Source: Vibrio hyugaensis | GTDB lineage: Bacteria; Pseudomonadota; Gammaproteobacteria; Enterobacterales; Vibrionaceae | Direction: 5' to 3' | NCBI RefSeq assembly: GCF_002906655.1 | Contig: NZ_CP025795.1 | Location: 1,612,001-1,676,000 of the forward strand | DNA: 64,000 nucleotides | In this document: in pieces, positions 1 through 8,576 of the stretch | Layout of the letters: each line of letters opens with the position of its first letter | How positions within the stretch are numbered: position 1 is the stretch's first letter | Program-made: the position numbers and the translations under genes | The notes under the pieces: model-generated | Database searches by the model: none | The model's input: the letters and a program-made list of their open reading frames with translations, nothing else | What the model was told of the DNA's origin: nothing

Positions 1-1
1 T

Positions 2-94
2 ATCTTTCACTCTTTGCTGGGTATTATGGATGTAGAAACCAATGCCTACGATGGGAAATTGGACATCTTTAAGACCTGTCGTCAAAGCATATAA
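2..94 (+). CDS. C-terminal end of an EptA-like phosphoethanolamine transferase (partial)
   Basis: The first reading frame of the window is open from base 2 to a TAA at 92-94 and encodes about 30 residues. The peptide contains LFH/IFHS-LLGIMDV followed by an acidic-aromatic stretch and ends in a CR pair. This resembles the extreme C-terminus of the EptA/YhjW family of inner-membrane sulfatase-fold enzymes that add phosphoethanolamine to lipid A. The catalytic part lies outside the window, so the assignment rests on the tail alone and is moderate. A strong stem-loop follows eight bases after the stop codon. Confidence 0.6.
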   Translation: MFHSLLGIMDVETNAYDGKLDIFKTCRQSI

Positions 95-101
95 AAATAA
101 T

Positions 102-127
102 TGAGAGAGGTTTAAAAACCTCTCTCA
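102..127. terminator. 12-bp stem-loop after the EptA-like gene
   Basis: A 12-bp perfect stem (102-113 with 116-127) encloses a two-base centre. No T-run follows on the plus strand, while the minus-strand exit is T-rich. It probably ends the upstream gene, but a pure rho-independent terminator on the plus strand is not proven. Confidence 0.5.
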
Positions 128-198
128 CGTCGAACCATGAGCATTCAAATCAGCATCTACGGCTAGGTGGAAATTTACATGCCACACAAGGTTCTCTT

Positions 199-915
199 AT
201 GAATAAAACAACACTCATCATCATATTATTAACTACCGCAGGTCTTTCTGGATGTGATTCTGAAGACATTTCTACACCGACACCCTTGCCGATAAAAAGT
301 GTCCGAGCTCAAACAATCAACCTCGTTGACTATGGTAAAAACCAACCTTCTGACGTTCAGATAAAAGCTTATAGCCAAGGCAGTGAACAAATCATTTATT
401 CAGGCCTTTTCGAGTACGGGTCTTCTGCCAGTACACTCCTTATAACACAACAAAAAAGTCCATCGATTCCATATACATTTAAGTTGTTTGATAGCAACTC
501 ACAACTTCAATTAACACAAACCAAGAAAACGTTGAAGTCAGGGCAACATGAGTTGGTCTTTGCATTTGGCGATGTCAGCAACAACCAGTATGAGATTTCA
601 ATCCAAGATCGCCCTTCTCTGCCGAAACTCACCAACAACAGAGTACCTATCTATGTAATGGATGCGGGGCTAATAAAGGGAGAAAGGCATTCTGAGGTCA
701 CCTATGCTGATCAGCATATCAAAGACCTGCCAAATAAAACGTTTTCATCCATGCTTACCGCACCAGAATACCAGGAGTCTCTTGAAATGACGTTTACTCG
801 AGACGGCCAAGCAGAAACTTGCCACTTCAGTACCCAAGATAAGCCAGAATTGGTTGTGTTGAGCCCATATGGCAACTGCTTCAGTGTCGATTTCCTTGAA
901 ACGCTTGGCGGATAA
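199..915 (+). CDS. Small lipoprotein, paralogue of the one at 3657-4379
   Basis: This 238-residue protein has a lipoprotein signal peptide with a lipobox LSGC (Cys19), so it should be lipid-anchored in the envelope. The mature part is predicted all-beta and carries the pattern FAFGD near residue 122, then xQDxP and a VMDA block, and two cysteines near the C-terminus. The lipoprotein at 3657-4379 shows the same order of blocks, so the two are paralogues. The fold recalls DUF4397-like lipoproteins, but I cannot confirm that. The function is unknown. It appears to be a single-gene unit, with a weak upstream ribosome site. Confidence 0.8.
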   Translation: MNKTTLIIILLTTAGLSGCDSEDISTPTPLPIKSVRAQTINLVDYGKNQPSDVQIKAYSQGSEQIIYSGLFEYGSSASTLLITQQKSPSIPYTFKLFDSNSQLQLTQTKKTLKSGQHELVFAFGDVSNNQYEISIQDRPSLPKLTNNRVPIYVMDAGLIKGERHSEVTYADQHIKDLPNKTFSSMLTAPEYQESLEMTFTRDGQAETCHFSTQDKPELVVLSPYGNCFSVDFLETLGG

Positions 916-1054
916 AAGGCTACAAAGTCTGTGGGGTAAATAGCCTACAGACTTTGTTTTCTTTTGTGCAGAAAACCACACTCATAGAATCAATCCATTT
1001 CCTAATTCAAGTTATACTCACCCCCATATGTATGACGTTGAAAGAAGAATTCAA

Positions 1055-1987
1055 ATGAAAATTGGCATCATTGGCTTGGGCGATATTGCTCAAAAAGCTT
1101 ACCTCCCCGTTATCACTCAACTTCCAAATGTAGAATTGGTGTTTTGTACCCGTAATGCAGACACACTTAACGCACTCGCTCAACAGTATCGAATCGCAGA
1201 AACCTGCCAAGACTATCAGCAACTGGTTGGCATGGGCGTAGATGCGGTCATGATTCACGCCGCTACTAGCGTTCACCCTCAAATTGCCGCTTTCTTTTTG
1301 GAGCAAGGCATCCCGACATTCGTTGATAAGCCTTTGGCAGACAGCGCTGCTGAAGTAGAAAAGCTATATGAACTGGCAGAACGCGTGAAACAGCCTCTGT
1401 ATGTTGGCTTCAATCGCCGTCATATCCCGCTCTACAATCAACATATGCCGAGCATCCAGAAAGGCGAATTCTCGGGCTTGAAGTCTCTTCGTTGGGAGAA
1501 GAACCGTCATCAATTACCAGGGGATATCCGTACCTTCATTTTCGACGATTTTATCCACCCTCTTGATAGCGTGAACATCACGGCCAGAGCAGACCTGAAA
1601 GACGCTTACATTACACATCAAATGGATGGTGACCAACTGGCTCGTTTAGATATCCAATGGCAACATGGTGAGACACTGCTTCACGCATCAATGAACCGCC
1701 ATTTTGGTATCACCACTGAACGTGTCCAAGCGTGCTATTCAAACAAAGCGATGGAGTTTGATTCGTTTATTGAAGGGAAACTGTGGCAAGACAATCAGGA
1801 GCAAAAATTGAGCTTAAAAGATTGGACGCCAATGCTAACCAGTAAAGGTTTCCACTCTATGCTGCTGGATTGGTTTGAAGTCATCCAGTCAGGCAAAATC
1901 GCCTCTGAAATCGTAGCGCGCAATATCGCTAGCCACCAACTTGCCGAAGCGATTTGTCAGCACATTGAACAGTCAGTGCGTCGATAA
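1055..1987 (+). CDS. Gfo/Idh/MocA-family NAD(P)-dependent oxidoreductase
   Basis: The 310-residue protein begins with a Rossmann fold, GIIGLGDIA at residues 4-12, and carries the family's DKP motif at 91-93, with Lys92 as the likely catalytic base. The C-terminal half would form the alpha/beta substrate domain. The family oxidises or reduces sugars, inositols and related compounds with NAD(P); the substrate here cannot be read from the sequence. I chose the ATG at 1055 because an AAAGAAG ribosome site precedes it and the fold starts immediately; an upstream in-frame ATG at 1028 would add nine poorly fitting residues. It converges on the regulator at 1988-2911 with no gap. Confidence 0.9.
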   Translation: MKIGIIGLGDIAQKAYLPVITQLPNVELVFCTRNADTLNALAQQYRIAETCQDYQQLVGMGVDAVMIHAATSVHPQIAAFFLEQGIPTFVDKPLADSAAEVEKLYELAERVKQPLYVGFNRRHIPLYNQHMPSIQKGEFSGLKSLRWEKNRHQLPGDIRTFIFDDFIHPLDSVNITARADLKDAYITHQMDGDQLARLDIQWQHGETLLHASMNRHFGITTERVQACYSNKAMEFDSFIEGKLWQDNQEQKLSLKDWTPMLTSKGFHSMLLDWFEVIQSGKIASEIVARNIASHQLAEAICQHIEQSVRR

Positions 1988-2911
1988 TTAAGCACTAAAC
2001 CGAGCGCGGAACGCTTTGGGAGTCAATCCCATGGTTTTGATGAACACTTTGCGAAACGCGCTCGCGTCTTGATACCCAACTTGATAAGCGATGACTTCAA
2101 AAGCTAAGTTGCTCGACTCTAATAAATCACACGCCTTTTGCACACGAAGATGCTGCAGATACTGATTCAAGTTCAAACCTGTTGCTTTTTGAAAACGTCT
2201 CTGAAGCGTGCGCTCAGTTAAACAACTGATCTCCGATAGAGCTTGATTTGAAATCACATGTGAGAAATGATCGGCCATGTAGTGCTGAACACTAAGAACG
2301 GCACTATCACCGTGTTGAAAGTTAGGCGTGAATTGCTGATAAAAACGTTGCTCTCTGGCACCAGTATCGACCACCAGCATCTTTCCCAACAAACGCATCA
2401 CTGCAGGTGTACTTAGCTGAGAAACTAGCTCCAACCCCAAATCAAGCCAAGACATCATACCACCAGCGGTAATGATGCTGCCCTCGTTGATAAGGATGGA
2501 TTCAGGCTTAAGTGTCACGTTAGGAAACCTGTCTCGGAATAACCCTGCCAGCCCCCAGTGTGTCGTGCACGCTTTGTTATTCAACAAATCAGCGTGAGCG
2601 AGAATAAAAGCCCCTGCACATGCAGAAGCAACAACCGCTCCAGCTTTGTGCTGCTCAAACAACCAAGACGTTAACGCCTCACTTGGCGAAAGGTAATATT
2701 GCTCCGCACCGCTTGGTGGCAGTATGACGACCGCGAAATCATCGGCTCGAATAACGTCTTCTTTCCAATCAATGATGTCTGCATGAAAGCGGCATTCAAC
2801 ATCAAGCTCAATCGAAGCACGGTTTGCCATCTCAAACAGCTCCTGCAAACCATAGACTGACGCTTTTGAAGCCCCCGGATAGTTCACAATAGCAATGTTT
2901 ATCTTGTTCAT
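1988..2911 (-). CDS. GlxA-type AraC-family regulator (DJ-1/PfpI-like sensor plus HTH)
   Basis: The 307-residue protein has an N-terminal DJ-1/PfpI-like amidotransferase fold (about residues 5-170, with a nucleophile-elbow region VASACAGAFILA) and a C-terminal AraC HTH pair (about 215-305, including ERTLQRRFQ and YQDASAFRKVF). Such proteins usually activate neighbouring catabolic genes, the PfpI-like part being a non-enzymatic ligand sensor. Start: the ATG at 2911 begins MNKINIAI, the usual first strand; a longer frame reaching 3040 would overlap the divergent gene. It is transcribed away from the isochorismatase at 3032, which is the obvious target. Its stop directly abuts that of the oxidoreductase. 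Confidence 0.92.
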   Translation of the reverse strand: MNKINIAIVNYPGASKASVYGLQELFEMANRASIELDVECRFHADIIDWKEDVIRADDFAVVILPPSGAEQYYLSPSEALTSWLFEQHKAGAVVASACAGAFILAHADLLNNKACTTHWGLAGLFRDRFPNVTLKPESILINEGSIITAGGMMSWLDLGLELVSQLSTPAVMRLLGKMLVVDTGAREQRFYQQFTPNFQHGDSAVLSVQHYMADHFSHVISNQALSEISCLTERTLQRRFQKATGLNLNQYLQHLRVQKACDLLESSNLAFEVIAYQVGYQDASAFRKVFIKTMGLTPKAFRARFSA

Positions 2912-3031
2912 TCTAATTGTCGTTTTTGACCTATTTTTTGTCATTTTAGACACTAAGCAAGAAAAAAGAAAGTACGCATAATAGCTCCCATACCAAAGCA
3001 ACACATTCACTGAAAACAAAAGGAAAACACC
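2912..3031. promoter_or_regulatory. Divergent promoter region, GlxA-type regulator / isochorismatase
   Basis: This 120-bp AT-rich gap separates the divergent starts at 2911 and 3032. It must hold both promoters and probably the regulator's operator. A clear AAAGGAAA ribosome site precedes the gene at 3032. No convincing palindrome was found. Confidence 0.5.
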
Positions 3032-3550
3032 ATGAACCAAGCAGCACTTCTTGTTATCGATCTACAAAACGACTACTTCCCTAACGGTAAATTTCCGCTA
3101 TGGAATACAGAAGCAACACTAAACAACATCAAGAGCGCAATTGCTAAAGCGAATGAGAAAAATATTCCTGTCATTCATATTCAGCACATCGCCGATCCAG
3201 CAATGGGCATTGCGCCTTTCTTTAATGAAGGTTCTGAAGGCGCTGACATTCACCCTGAGATCTTAGCGCTAGCGCCAAATGCCGATGTGGTTATCAAACA
3301 CTTTGCGGACGGCTTTGAACAAACAAACCTTGAAGAAGTACTACAAAAACATGGGGTAACAGAGCTATTAGTAACTGGCATGATGACGCAAAACTGTGTC
3401 ACTCATACTGCGATTTCTAAAGCGGCAGAAAAATACGATGTATCAATTCTTATGGACTGCTGTACAACAGTCGATGAAATGATCCACAACATCGCACTGC
3501 ACGCTGTATCAACTCGCGTCCCACTAGTAACTGCAGAACAAAAACTGTAA
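3032..3550 (+). CDS. Isochorismatase-family cysteine hydrolase
   Basis: The 172-residue protein has the isochorismatase-like fold with the expected catalytic triad: Asp10 in LLVIDLQND, Lys89 in VVIKHFADGF and Cys122 in GMMTQNCVTHT. Family members hydrolyse isochorismate, nicotinamide, N-carbamoyl compounds or other amides. The lack of further domains points to a small stand-alone amidohydrolase, with the substrate unknown. It is divergent from a GlxA-type regulator, a frequent arrangement for this family. A stem-loop follows at 3587-3611. Confidence 0.92.
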   Translation: MNQAALLVIDLQNDYFPNGKFPLWNTEATLNNIKSAIAKANEKNIPVIHIQHIADPAMGIAPFFNEGSEGADIHPEILALAPNADVVIKHFADGFEQTNLEEVLQKHGVTELLVTGMMTQNCVTHTAISKAAEKYDVSILMDCCTTVDEMIHNIALHAVSTRVPLVTAEQKL

Positions 3551-3586
3551 GCCTGCGAGCATCCACTATACTGTCTTAATTAGAAT

Positions 3587-3611
3587 GACCCGATGCGCCA
3601 CGCGTCGGGTC
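3587..3611 (+). terminator. Stem-loop after the isochorismatase gene
   Basis: An 11-bp GC-rich stem with one wobble pair (3587-3597 with 3601-3611) and a three-base loop is followed by a weak T-rich run. Confidence 0.7.
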
Positions 3612-3656
3612 CTGTTGGTTGGCACTGACTCTCATTAACTCTATAGGGACAGCACA

Positions 3657-4379
3657 ATGAAGTGGATGTCAGTTTTATCAATTATCACCTTATCGAGCGC
3701 ACTCACCGGCTGTGGAGGGAGCGACTCCTCAGATCCAGAGATTGCGGTAAGAGCTCTCAACTTTCAGAGCGTTAACTTCGTCAACCAAAACCCGAGCGGT
3801 GTTTCAGATATCAGTGTTCAAGCCAATTATGGCAGCCTGCAAGAAGATATTTATTCCAATCTGCCACTTTATGGTGCGACAGAAACAGGCTTGCTGTTGA
3901 TTCAAGAAAACGCTAACACTTTTGATATCACGTTTGATTTGATTGAAACCAATAGCCAGCAAACCTTAGTCAGTGAGACACGCTCAATTACTGTCTCTAA
4001 TCCTCAAGTGATCTTTGCTTTTGGTGACGCTAACACAGGTTTTTATGACCTCGTCTTCCAAGACAAGCCCGACACGAGCAGTACAACCAATACTCAAGTC
4101 TCTGTATTCGTTATGGATGCTAGCCAACTACAAGGCGCTATCAATAGTGATGTTTGGGTGGATGGGTCCCAACGAATCTTTAACCTGAGCAAAAGAACCT
4201 TGTCGAGCCAGATCATCGTGGGTGCAAATACGGCAAATGTTCCGATTGAAATCAGAGAAACAGGCACAGCAACGGTGATAGACACGTGCAGTGTTTCTAC
4301 CGAAACCAGAGCCATCATGGTGATATTGGATCCATTGGGCAACTGCCGAGTGCTGTCTGTTTTAGACTCTGTTTTTTAA
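3657..4379 (+). CDS. Small lipoprotein, paralogue of the one at 199-915
   Basis: The 240-residue protein has a signal peptide ending in the lipobox LTGC (Cys19) followed by GG and SDSSD, typical of an exported lipoprotein. It shares with the protein at 199-915 the blocks FAFGD, FQDKP, VFVMDAS and the C-terminal spacing of two cysteines that could form a disulfide. The rest is predicted beta-rich. No catalytic motif is visible and the function is unknown. It stands alone, between the isochorismatase terminator and the His-rich microprotein. Confidence 0.82.
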   Translation: MKWMSVLSIITLSSALTGCGGSDSSDPEIAVRALNFQSVNFVNQNPSGVSDISVQANYGSLQEDIYSNLPLYGATETGLLLIQENANTFDITFDLIETNSQQTLVSETRSITVSNPQVIFAFGDANTGFYDLVFQDKPDTSSTTNTQVSVFVMDASQLQGAINSDVWVDGSQRIFNLSKRTLSSQIIVGANTANVPIEIRETGTATVIDTCSVSTETRAIMVILDPLGNCRVLSVLDSVF

Positions 4380-4551
4380 GCCATTTGCTGGTATTTTGGA
4401 CACTCAACAAGGTATGCATAAAACGCATACCTTACTTCACTTTTTATCATTTGTGTCATCACAGACTTATCTCTACACTTCGCGCTCTTTTTTCTACTTG
4501 AGCGCACAATGTATGCTTTTTTCTCAATCCATTTTCGCTCAGGTGGTGAGA

Positions 4552-4716
4552 ATGTCAGTCATGTTGATTCTATCTCTGGTTATTGTCCATCACTCACCTA
4601 ACTTGTTGGAAATGCTAGCAGAACAAGCGATGAATAGCGGTTGCCATCAGACCACTGGCGATGGCGAACAACACGATCACTCTCATCACCACCATCATCA
4701 CCATCATCACCATTAA
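4552..4716 (+). CDS. 54-residue membrane microprotein with a natural poly-histidine tail
   Basis: The predicted peptide starts MSVMLILSLVIV, a short hydrophobic segment that may be a membrane anchor or uncleaved signal, and ends with the pattern HDHS followed by ten consecutive histidines. A strong AGGTGG ribosome site lies 6-7 bases upstream of the ATG at 4552; the same frame is open further upstream, but without a site as good. The stop is 12 bases before the MFS gene, so the two are probably co-transcribed. A histidine tail of this kind suggests binding of Ni, Zn, Co or Cu, which is inference. The codons mix CAC and CAT, so this is not a simple triplet slip. Confidence 0.6.
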   Translation: MSVMLILSLVIVHHSPNLLEMLAEQAMNSGCHQTTGDGEQHDHSHHHHHHHHHH

Positions 4717-4728
4717 TAAGAGCAAATT

Positions 4729-5943
4729 ATGAGTATTTTCCGATTTCCAATTCTTGTTTGGCTTGGAATAGGGATTTTGATTATCTGTCTAGGGATCAGA
4801 CAATCGTTCGGCATTTTCATGATGCCAATTTCAGATCACTTCCAAACGGGTCGCGAGTTCTTTAGCTTTGCCATTGCATTGCAGAACTTGTTGTTTGGCG
4901 TGTTCCAACCGTTTGTTGGTATGGCGTCAGACCGTTGGGGCGCGAAGCGTATTATCATTTTAGGTGCCATTTCATACGCTTTGGGTCTTTACCTGACCTC
5001 TATCGCAGTTGAGCCAACCATGATGTATCTGTCATTGGGTGTGCTGGTTGGTTTCGGCTTAAGCGCGACCAGTTATGTGATCGTGCTAGGTGCTGTTGCT
5101 AAAGTAGTCCCTGCACAACACGCTGCAAAAGCTTTTGGTTTGACGACTGCAGCGGGCTCATTCGGCATGTTTGCCATGATCCCTGGAGCACAGGCGTTGA
5201 TGAGCGATTTGGGCTGGCAAGGTGCGCTTCAGGTGTTTGCCGTATTGTGTAGCTTTATGGTGATGTTTGCGTTGTTCATGAGAACGGCAAAACCACAAAC
5301 CAACAACGCCGCAAGTGCTCAAGAAGATACGCAAACTCTGAAAGAAGCGTTAAAAGAAGCTTTCGTACACAAAGGTTACTGGTTGATCCACGCTGGTTTC
5401 TTCGTGTGTGGCTTCCATGTCATGTTTATTGCCACTCATCTACCAAGTTACTTGGCAGATAAAGATTTACCGGCTTCAACAGCGGCGATGGCACTGGCGT
5501 ATGTCGGTATCTTCAACATCTTTGGCTCTTACTTCTGGGGTGTGATGGCCGATCGCTTTAACAAACGTCACGTTATGTCTGCCCTGTACTTGATGCGCAC
5601 GGTGGTGATTGGTGCTTTTGTAACTTTACCTGTCACCGAACACACTGCTGCCATTTTTGGTGGTGCTATCGGCTTCTGTTGGTTAGGCACGGTGCCACTG
5701 ACTTCAGGCTTGGTACGCCAGATTTTTGGTGCTCGTTACCTTTCAACCTTGTACGGCTTGGTGTTCTTCACTCACCAAGTAGGCAGCTTCTTGGGTGCTT
5801 GGGTTGGTGGTCGCATTTACGATTACTACGGCTCTTACGATCCAATCTGGTGGTCAACAGTTGTGTTGGCATTTATCGCGGCTCTTATTCACCTGCCGAT
5901 CAATGACAAACCGGTGCCACGTTTGAACTTGGCAACCGCGTAA
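4729..5943 (+). CDS. MFS transporter (monocarboxylate/oxalate-formate type)
   Basis: The 404-residue protein has the 12 membrane segments of the major facilitator superfamily. The motif between helices 2 and 3 is GMASDRWGAKR, and a matching GVMADRFNKRH lies between helices 8 and 9. The opening RQSFGIFMMPISD resembles the oxalate/formate antiporter and monocarboxylate branch. The substrate cannot be named. It follows the His-tailed microprotein by 12 bases, which raises the possibility of metal or metal-chelate transport, although the MFS branch itself argues for organic acids. A terminator follows at 5950. Confidence 0.9.
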   Translation: MSIFRFPILVWLGIGILIICLGIRQSFGIFMMPISDHFQTGREFFSFAIALQNLLFGVFQPFVGMASDRWGAKRIIILGAISYALGLYLTSIAVEPTMMYLSLGVLVGFGLSATSYVIVLGAVAKVVPAQHAAKAFGLTTAAGSFGMFAMIPGAQALMSDLGWQGALQVFAVLCSFMVMFALFMRTAKPQTNNAASAQEDTQTLKEALKEAFVHKGYWLIHAGFFVCGFHVMFIATHLPSYLADKDLPASTAAMALAYVGIFNIFGSYFWGVMADRFNKRHVMSALYLMRTVVIGAFVTLPVTEHTAAIFGGAIGFCWLGTVPLTSGLVRQIFGARYLSTLYGLVFFTHQVGSFLGAWVGGRIYDYYGSYDPIWWSTVVLAFIAALIHLPINDKPVPRLNLATA

Positions 5944-5949
5944 TCTAAG

Positions 5950-5985
5950 AAGGCTCTTAACGTTATCGTTGGGAGCCTTTTCTCT
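5950..5985 (+). terminator. Terminator of the MFS gene
   Basis: The arms AAGGCTC (5950-5956) and GAGCCTT (5973-5979) form a stem with a partly paired loop, followed by TTCTCTTTTCT. Confidence 0.85.
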
Positions 5986-6136
5986 TTTCTCCCCGCAACA
6001 CGCTTTCTGTTTTCCCTCAATCGAATAGGCATTCTCATCAATGATTGCTTATTTAAGATAAAGTGCGTCCATTCATCCTCTGTTAAGATTCGTGTGACAT
6101 ACTTAACACAACGCTATAAATCAAAAAGGGTTTTAA

Positions 6137-6568
6137 ATGAGAACACTCGGCAACATCATCTGGTTTGTATTCGGTGGCGTATTCATGGGTTTGCTATGGT
6201 GGTTCTTCGGACTACTGGCTTTCATCAGCATCATCGGCATTCCATGGGGACGCGCTTGTTTTGTGATGGGTAACTTCTCGTTCTTCCCATTCGGCAAAGA
6301 AGCGGTTTCACGAGATGAACTGACCAATGAAATGGACATCGGTACTAGCCCACTTGGCGTGATTGGTAACGTGATTTGGTTTGTATTTGCAGGTATTTGG
6401 TTGGCAATCGGCCATATACTTTCTGCCGTTGCATGCTTTGTAACCATCATTGGTATTCCGTTCGCACTTCAACACCTGAAACTCGCGGTTATCTCTCTGG
6501 CTCCGATAGGTAAAACAGTCGTGACGACAGAAGAAGCGACCATGGCTCGCTACAACATCAACCGTTAA
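6137..6568 (+). CDS. yccF: YccF-family inner-membrane protein
   Basis: The 143-residue protein contains two copies of the YccF domain (about residues 1-52 and 74-126). Each has the pattern GN(I/V)IWFVFxG followed by a hydrophobic segment and IIGIPxx. Four membrane helices are expected. The family is widespread in gammaproteobacteria and its role is not established. The length agrees with E. coli YccF. It is a single-gene unit with a clear terminator. Confidence 0.93.
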   Translation: MRTLGNIIWFVFGGVFMGLLWWFFGLLAFISIIGIPWGRACFVMGNFSFFPFGKEAVSRDELTNEMDIGTSPLGVIGNVIWFVFAGIWLAIGHILSAVACFVTIIGIPFALQHLKLAVISLAPIGKTVVTTEEATMARYNINR

Positions 6569-6574
6569 TTTTTT

Positions 6575-6603
6575 AACCCTCTGAGCATCCTGCTTAGAGG
6601 GTT
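6575..6603 (+). terminator. Terminator of yccF
   Basis: A 13-bp stem with one mismatch (6575-6587 with 6591-6603) closes on a three-base loop. T-rich sequence lies on both sides. Confidence 0.8.
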
Positions 6604-6681
6604 ATTCCTGTCAAAAGTAAGCCCATAATTGCCACTGCATACTCAAGAATAATTGATTGAAAGTTCATACTCCCACCTCAG

Positions 6682-7332
6682 TTAAAAGTTAAAGTTAATA
6701 CCTAGTTCAACGCTGTTCTCTTCACTTATCTTGGTCGATCCCGGCGAAACTCTATGCTCACCAAATGTGTACTTCACATAAGGCTCTACCCATTTCGGTT
6801 TTAAAGTAATACGTACTTCGTGATTGGTTCGATGACCGCCTTCTGTGAGTTTTTTATCGTAGTTATACGAATAACCAAGCCGGATAAAATCAATCGGTGT
6901 ATAGCTTGCACCAACGGTGTTTTTCCACTCTCTTTCTGTCTTTTCCAATGATGGGAATGACTTACCAATTGAACTGGTTCTCCACTCATGAGAGCTGTTG
7001 GCAAAAATCATCCAATCATCCCCCAATGCGGTTCCGGTAAATACTCCCGCATCATACACATCGAACAGATCTGCACGTCCATAACTCACAAATGCTTCTG
7101 TATAGAATTGTCCGAGCATCACGCCATATCCCGTCCCCAATTCTAAATACCCCGTAGAATCCACTTCAGCAGAAATATTCCATTCTTCTGTTGCTTGTAA
7201 GTACCCTGAAGCAGTCGCAATCCATTCATCATCTGTATTGGATACATCTAAACCAAACTCTGGCATTTTGTGGTCAGCAGAAAAACACGGCACGGCAAAG
7301 AGCGCGCAAAGCAGCGTCAGAGATTTATTCAT
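6682..7332 (-). CDS. Outer-membrane beta-barrel protein of unknown function
   Basis: The 216-residue protein has a signal peptide (MNKSLTLLCALFAVPCFSA). Alternating aromatic/hydrophobic strands follow, and the protein ends in the C-terminal phenylalanine signature NFNF used for barrel assembly. About ten to twelve strands seem possible. It could be a small channel or an oligogalacturonate-porin-like protein, but no family was recognised with certainty. The gene is followed on its strand by the yccF region, and its start is just upstream of the terminator of the neighbouring lipoprotein. Confidence 0.75.
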   Translation of the reverse strand: MNKSLTLLCALFAVPCFSADHKMPEFGLDVSNTDDEWIATASGYLQATEEWNISAEVDSTGYLELGTGYGVMLGQFYTEAFVSYGRADLFDVYDAGVFTGTALGDDWMIFANSSHEWRTSSIGKSFPSLEKTEREWKNTVGASYTPIDFIRLGYSYNYDKKLTEGGHRTNHEVRITLKPKWVEPYVKYTFGEHRVSPGSTKISEENSVELGINFNF

Positions 7333-7360
7333 TGGGATACCTATCAGAAAGACTCGAAAA

Positions 7361-7394
7361 GAAAAAAGGAGCCACTTAAATCAAGCGGCTCCTT
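7361..7394 (-). terminator. Terminator of the proline-repeat lipoprotein gene
   Basis: On the minus strand a 12-bp stem with one wobble (7383-7394 with 7366-7377) is followed by a run of six T, a classic rho-independent terminator for the gene at 7420-8397. Confidence 0.9.
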
Positions 7395-7419
7395 GCTACT
7401 TACCCTTATGCGATTTGGT

Positions 7420-8397
7420 TTACGAACGCTCAACGCGGTCGCGAATCGCTCTTTTTATTTGCTGACGTTGCTCTTGTGATAGGGATTGCACTTTCTGTTT
7501 CAATTCTGCACGCTGTTCTTTGGTTAGTTGCTTCTCAACTCGATTGATCCCCGAGTCTTTATTCCAGTAAAACTTGTTACCGTTAGAGCCAGTCAATGCA
7601 ATTGATTCAACCTTACCCTGTATGTCTTTTACAACATGAGTATTTTCGAAGGTATGGCTTTTTCCATCAACGGAGAGCATAACGTTGTCGTTATCAGTGA
7701 TAAGGAGTTGCCCCACCTTGCCCTCTGTTGATTGAATATCCCACACTCCATCTTGAGTCGTCTCTGCAAGCGTGAGTTTTGCGTTTTTTGTGTCTAAAAC
7801 TGGCTCTACTGGATTAGATGGAGAGCCTGTAATTGGGTGCTCTGGCATTGGTTCAATTGGATTTACAGGCCCACCTTCAATTGGATGCTGCGGAACAGGT
7901 TCTATTGGGTTTATTGGACTACCTTGAATTGGGTGTTCTGGAATTGGCTCAATTGGGTTTGATGGCGTACCTACGATTGGGTGCTCAGGTGTCGGTTCAA
8001 TAGGGTGTTCAACTTTAGGCTTAAACTCTTCAACAACCAGACGACCATCTTCAACGGATAAATGTACGAAGCCTTTATCATTCACAAACACCAACTCGTT
8101 ATTGCGAACTTCAATATTACCAACCACATTACCTGAAGCATCTTTCACGACATCACCGTCTGTGAAGTACAGTTCACCACCGACATTAAATACGGTGTTA
8201 CCTTCTACGCCACGGATTGCGACTGTGTTGTAGTCACCGCTGTCGCCTTGAATTGCCATTCCATCGAAATGTTCACCTTCGAAGGTTTGTACCGATGCCA
8301 CACCTGCTGGCTCACTAGGGGAGTCCGAAGAACTTGATGATGAACAACCGGCTAGAAAAGATGCTGCGATAACTGCACTCAGTAATTTAACTTTCAT
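7420..8397 (-). CDS. Surface lipoprotein with 16-residue proline repeats
   Basis: The 325-residue protein has a lipobox LAGC (Cys18) and a serine-rich linker, then a beta-rich domain (about 30-125). A central array follows in which HPIxGxPxNPIEPxP recurs about four times with a 16-residue period. The C-terminus is a second beta-rich segment and a basic helix (KEQRAELKQK...RAIRDRVERS). The proline array is probably an extended spacer between the two domains. No known catalytic domain was recognised. It has its own terminator and lies downstream of a LysR gene on the same strand, separated by about 180 bp. Confidence 0.82.
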   Translation of the reverse strand: MKVKLLSAVIAASFLAGCSSSSSSDSPSEPAGVASVQTFEGEHFDGMAIQGDSGDYNTVAIRGVEGNTVFNVGGELYFTDGDVVKDASGNVVGNIEVRNNELVFVNDKGFVHLSVEDGRLVVEEFKPKVEHPIEPTPEHPIVGTPSNPIEPIPEHPIQGSPINPIEPVPQHPIEGGPVNPIEPMPEHPITGSPSNPVEPVLDTKNAKLTLAETTQDGVWDIQSTEGKVGQLLITDNDNVMLSVDGKSHTFENTHVVKDIQGKVESIALTGSNGNKFYWNKDSGINRVEKQLTKEQRAELKQKVQSLSQEQRQQIKRAIRDRVERS

Positions 8398-8576
8398 GAT
8401 TTACTCTCTTAATTTGTCGAAATTCAGGGCTGCCTCTTGCAGGATCTGTGGACTCCCTGCCCGATGAAGAGAAGTATATTGAACAGTGTTTTTTGGCACT
8501 AATCGCTTAAAAGAAACCCGCACTTAACGGTGGGTTATTAATAAACAGAAGTATAAGGCGTGATAACCGATGGTTA

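Noticed and set aside
4286..4501. 71-codon plus-strand frame at the end of the lipoprotein gene
   Set aside because: It overlaps the lipoprotein and has no ribosome site; the His-tailed frame downstream has a better start.
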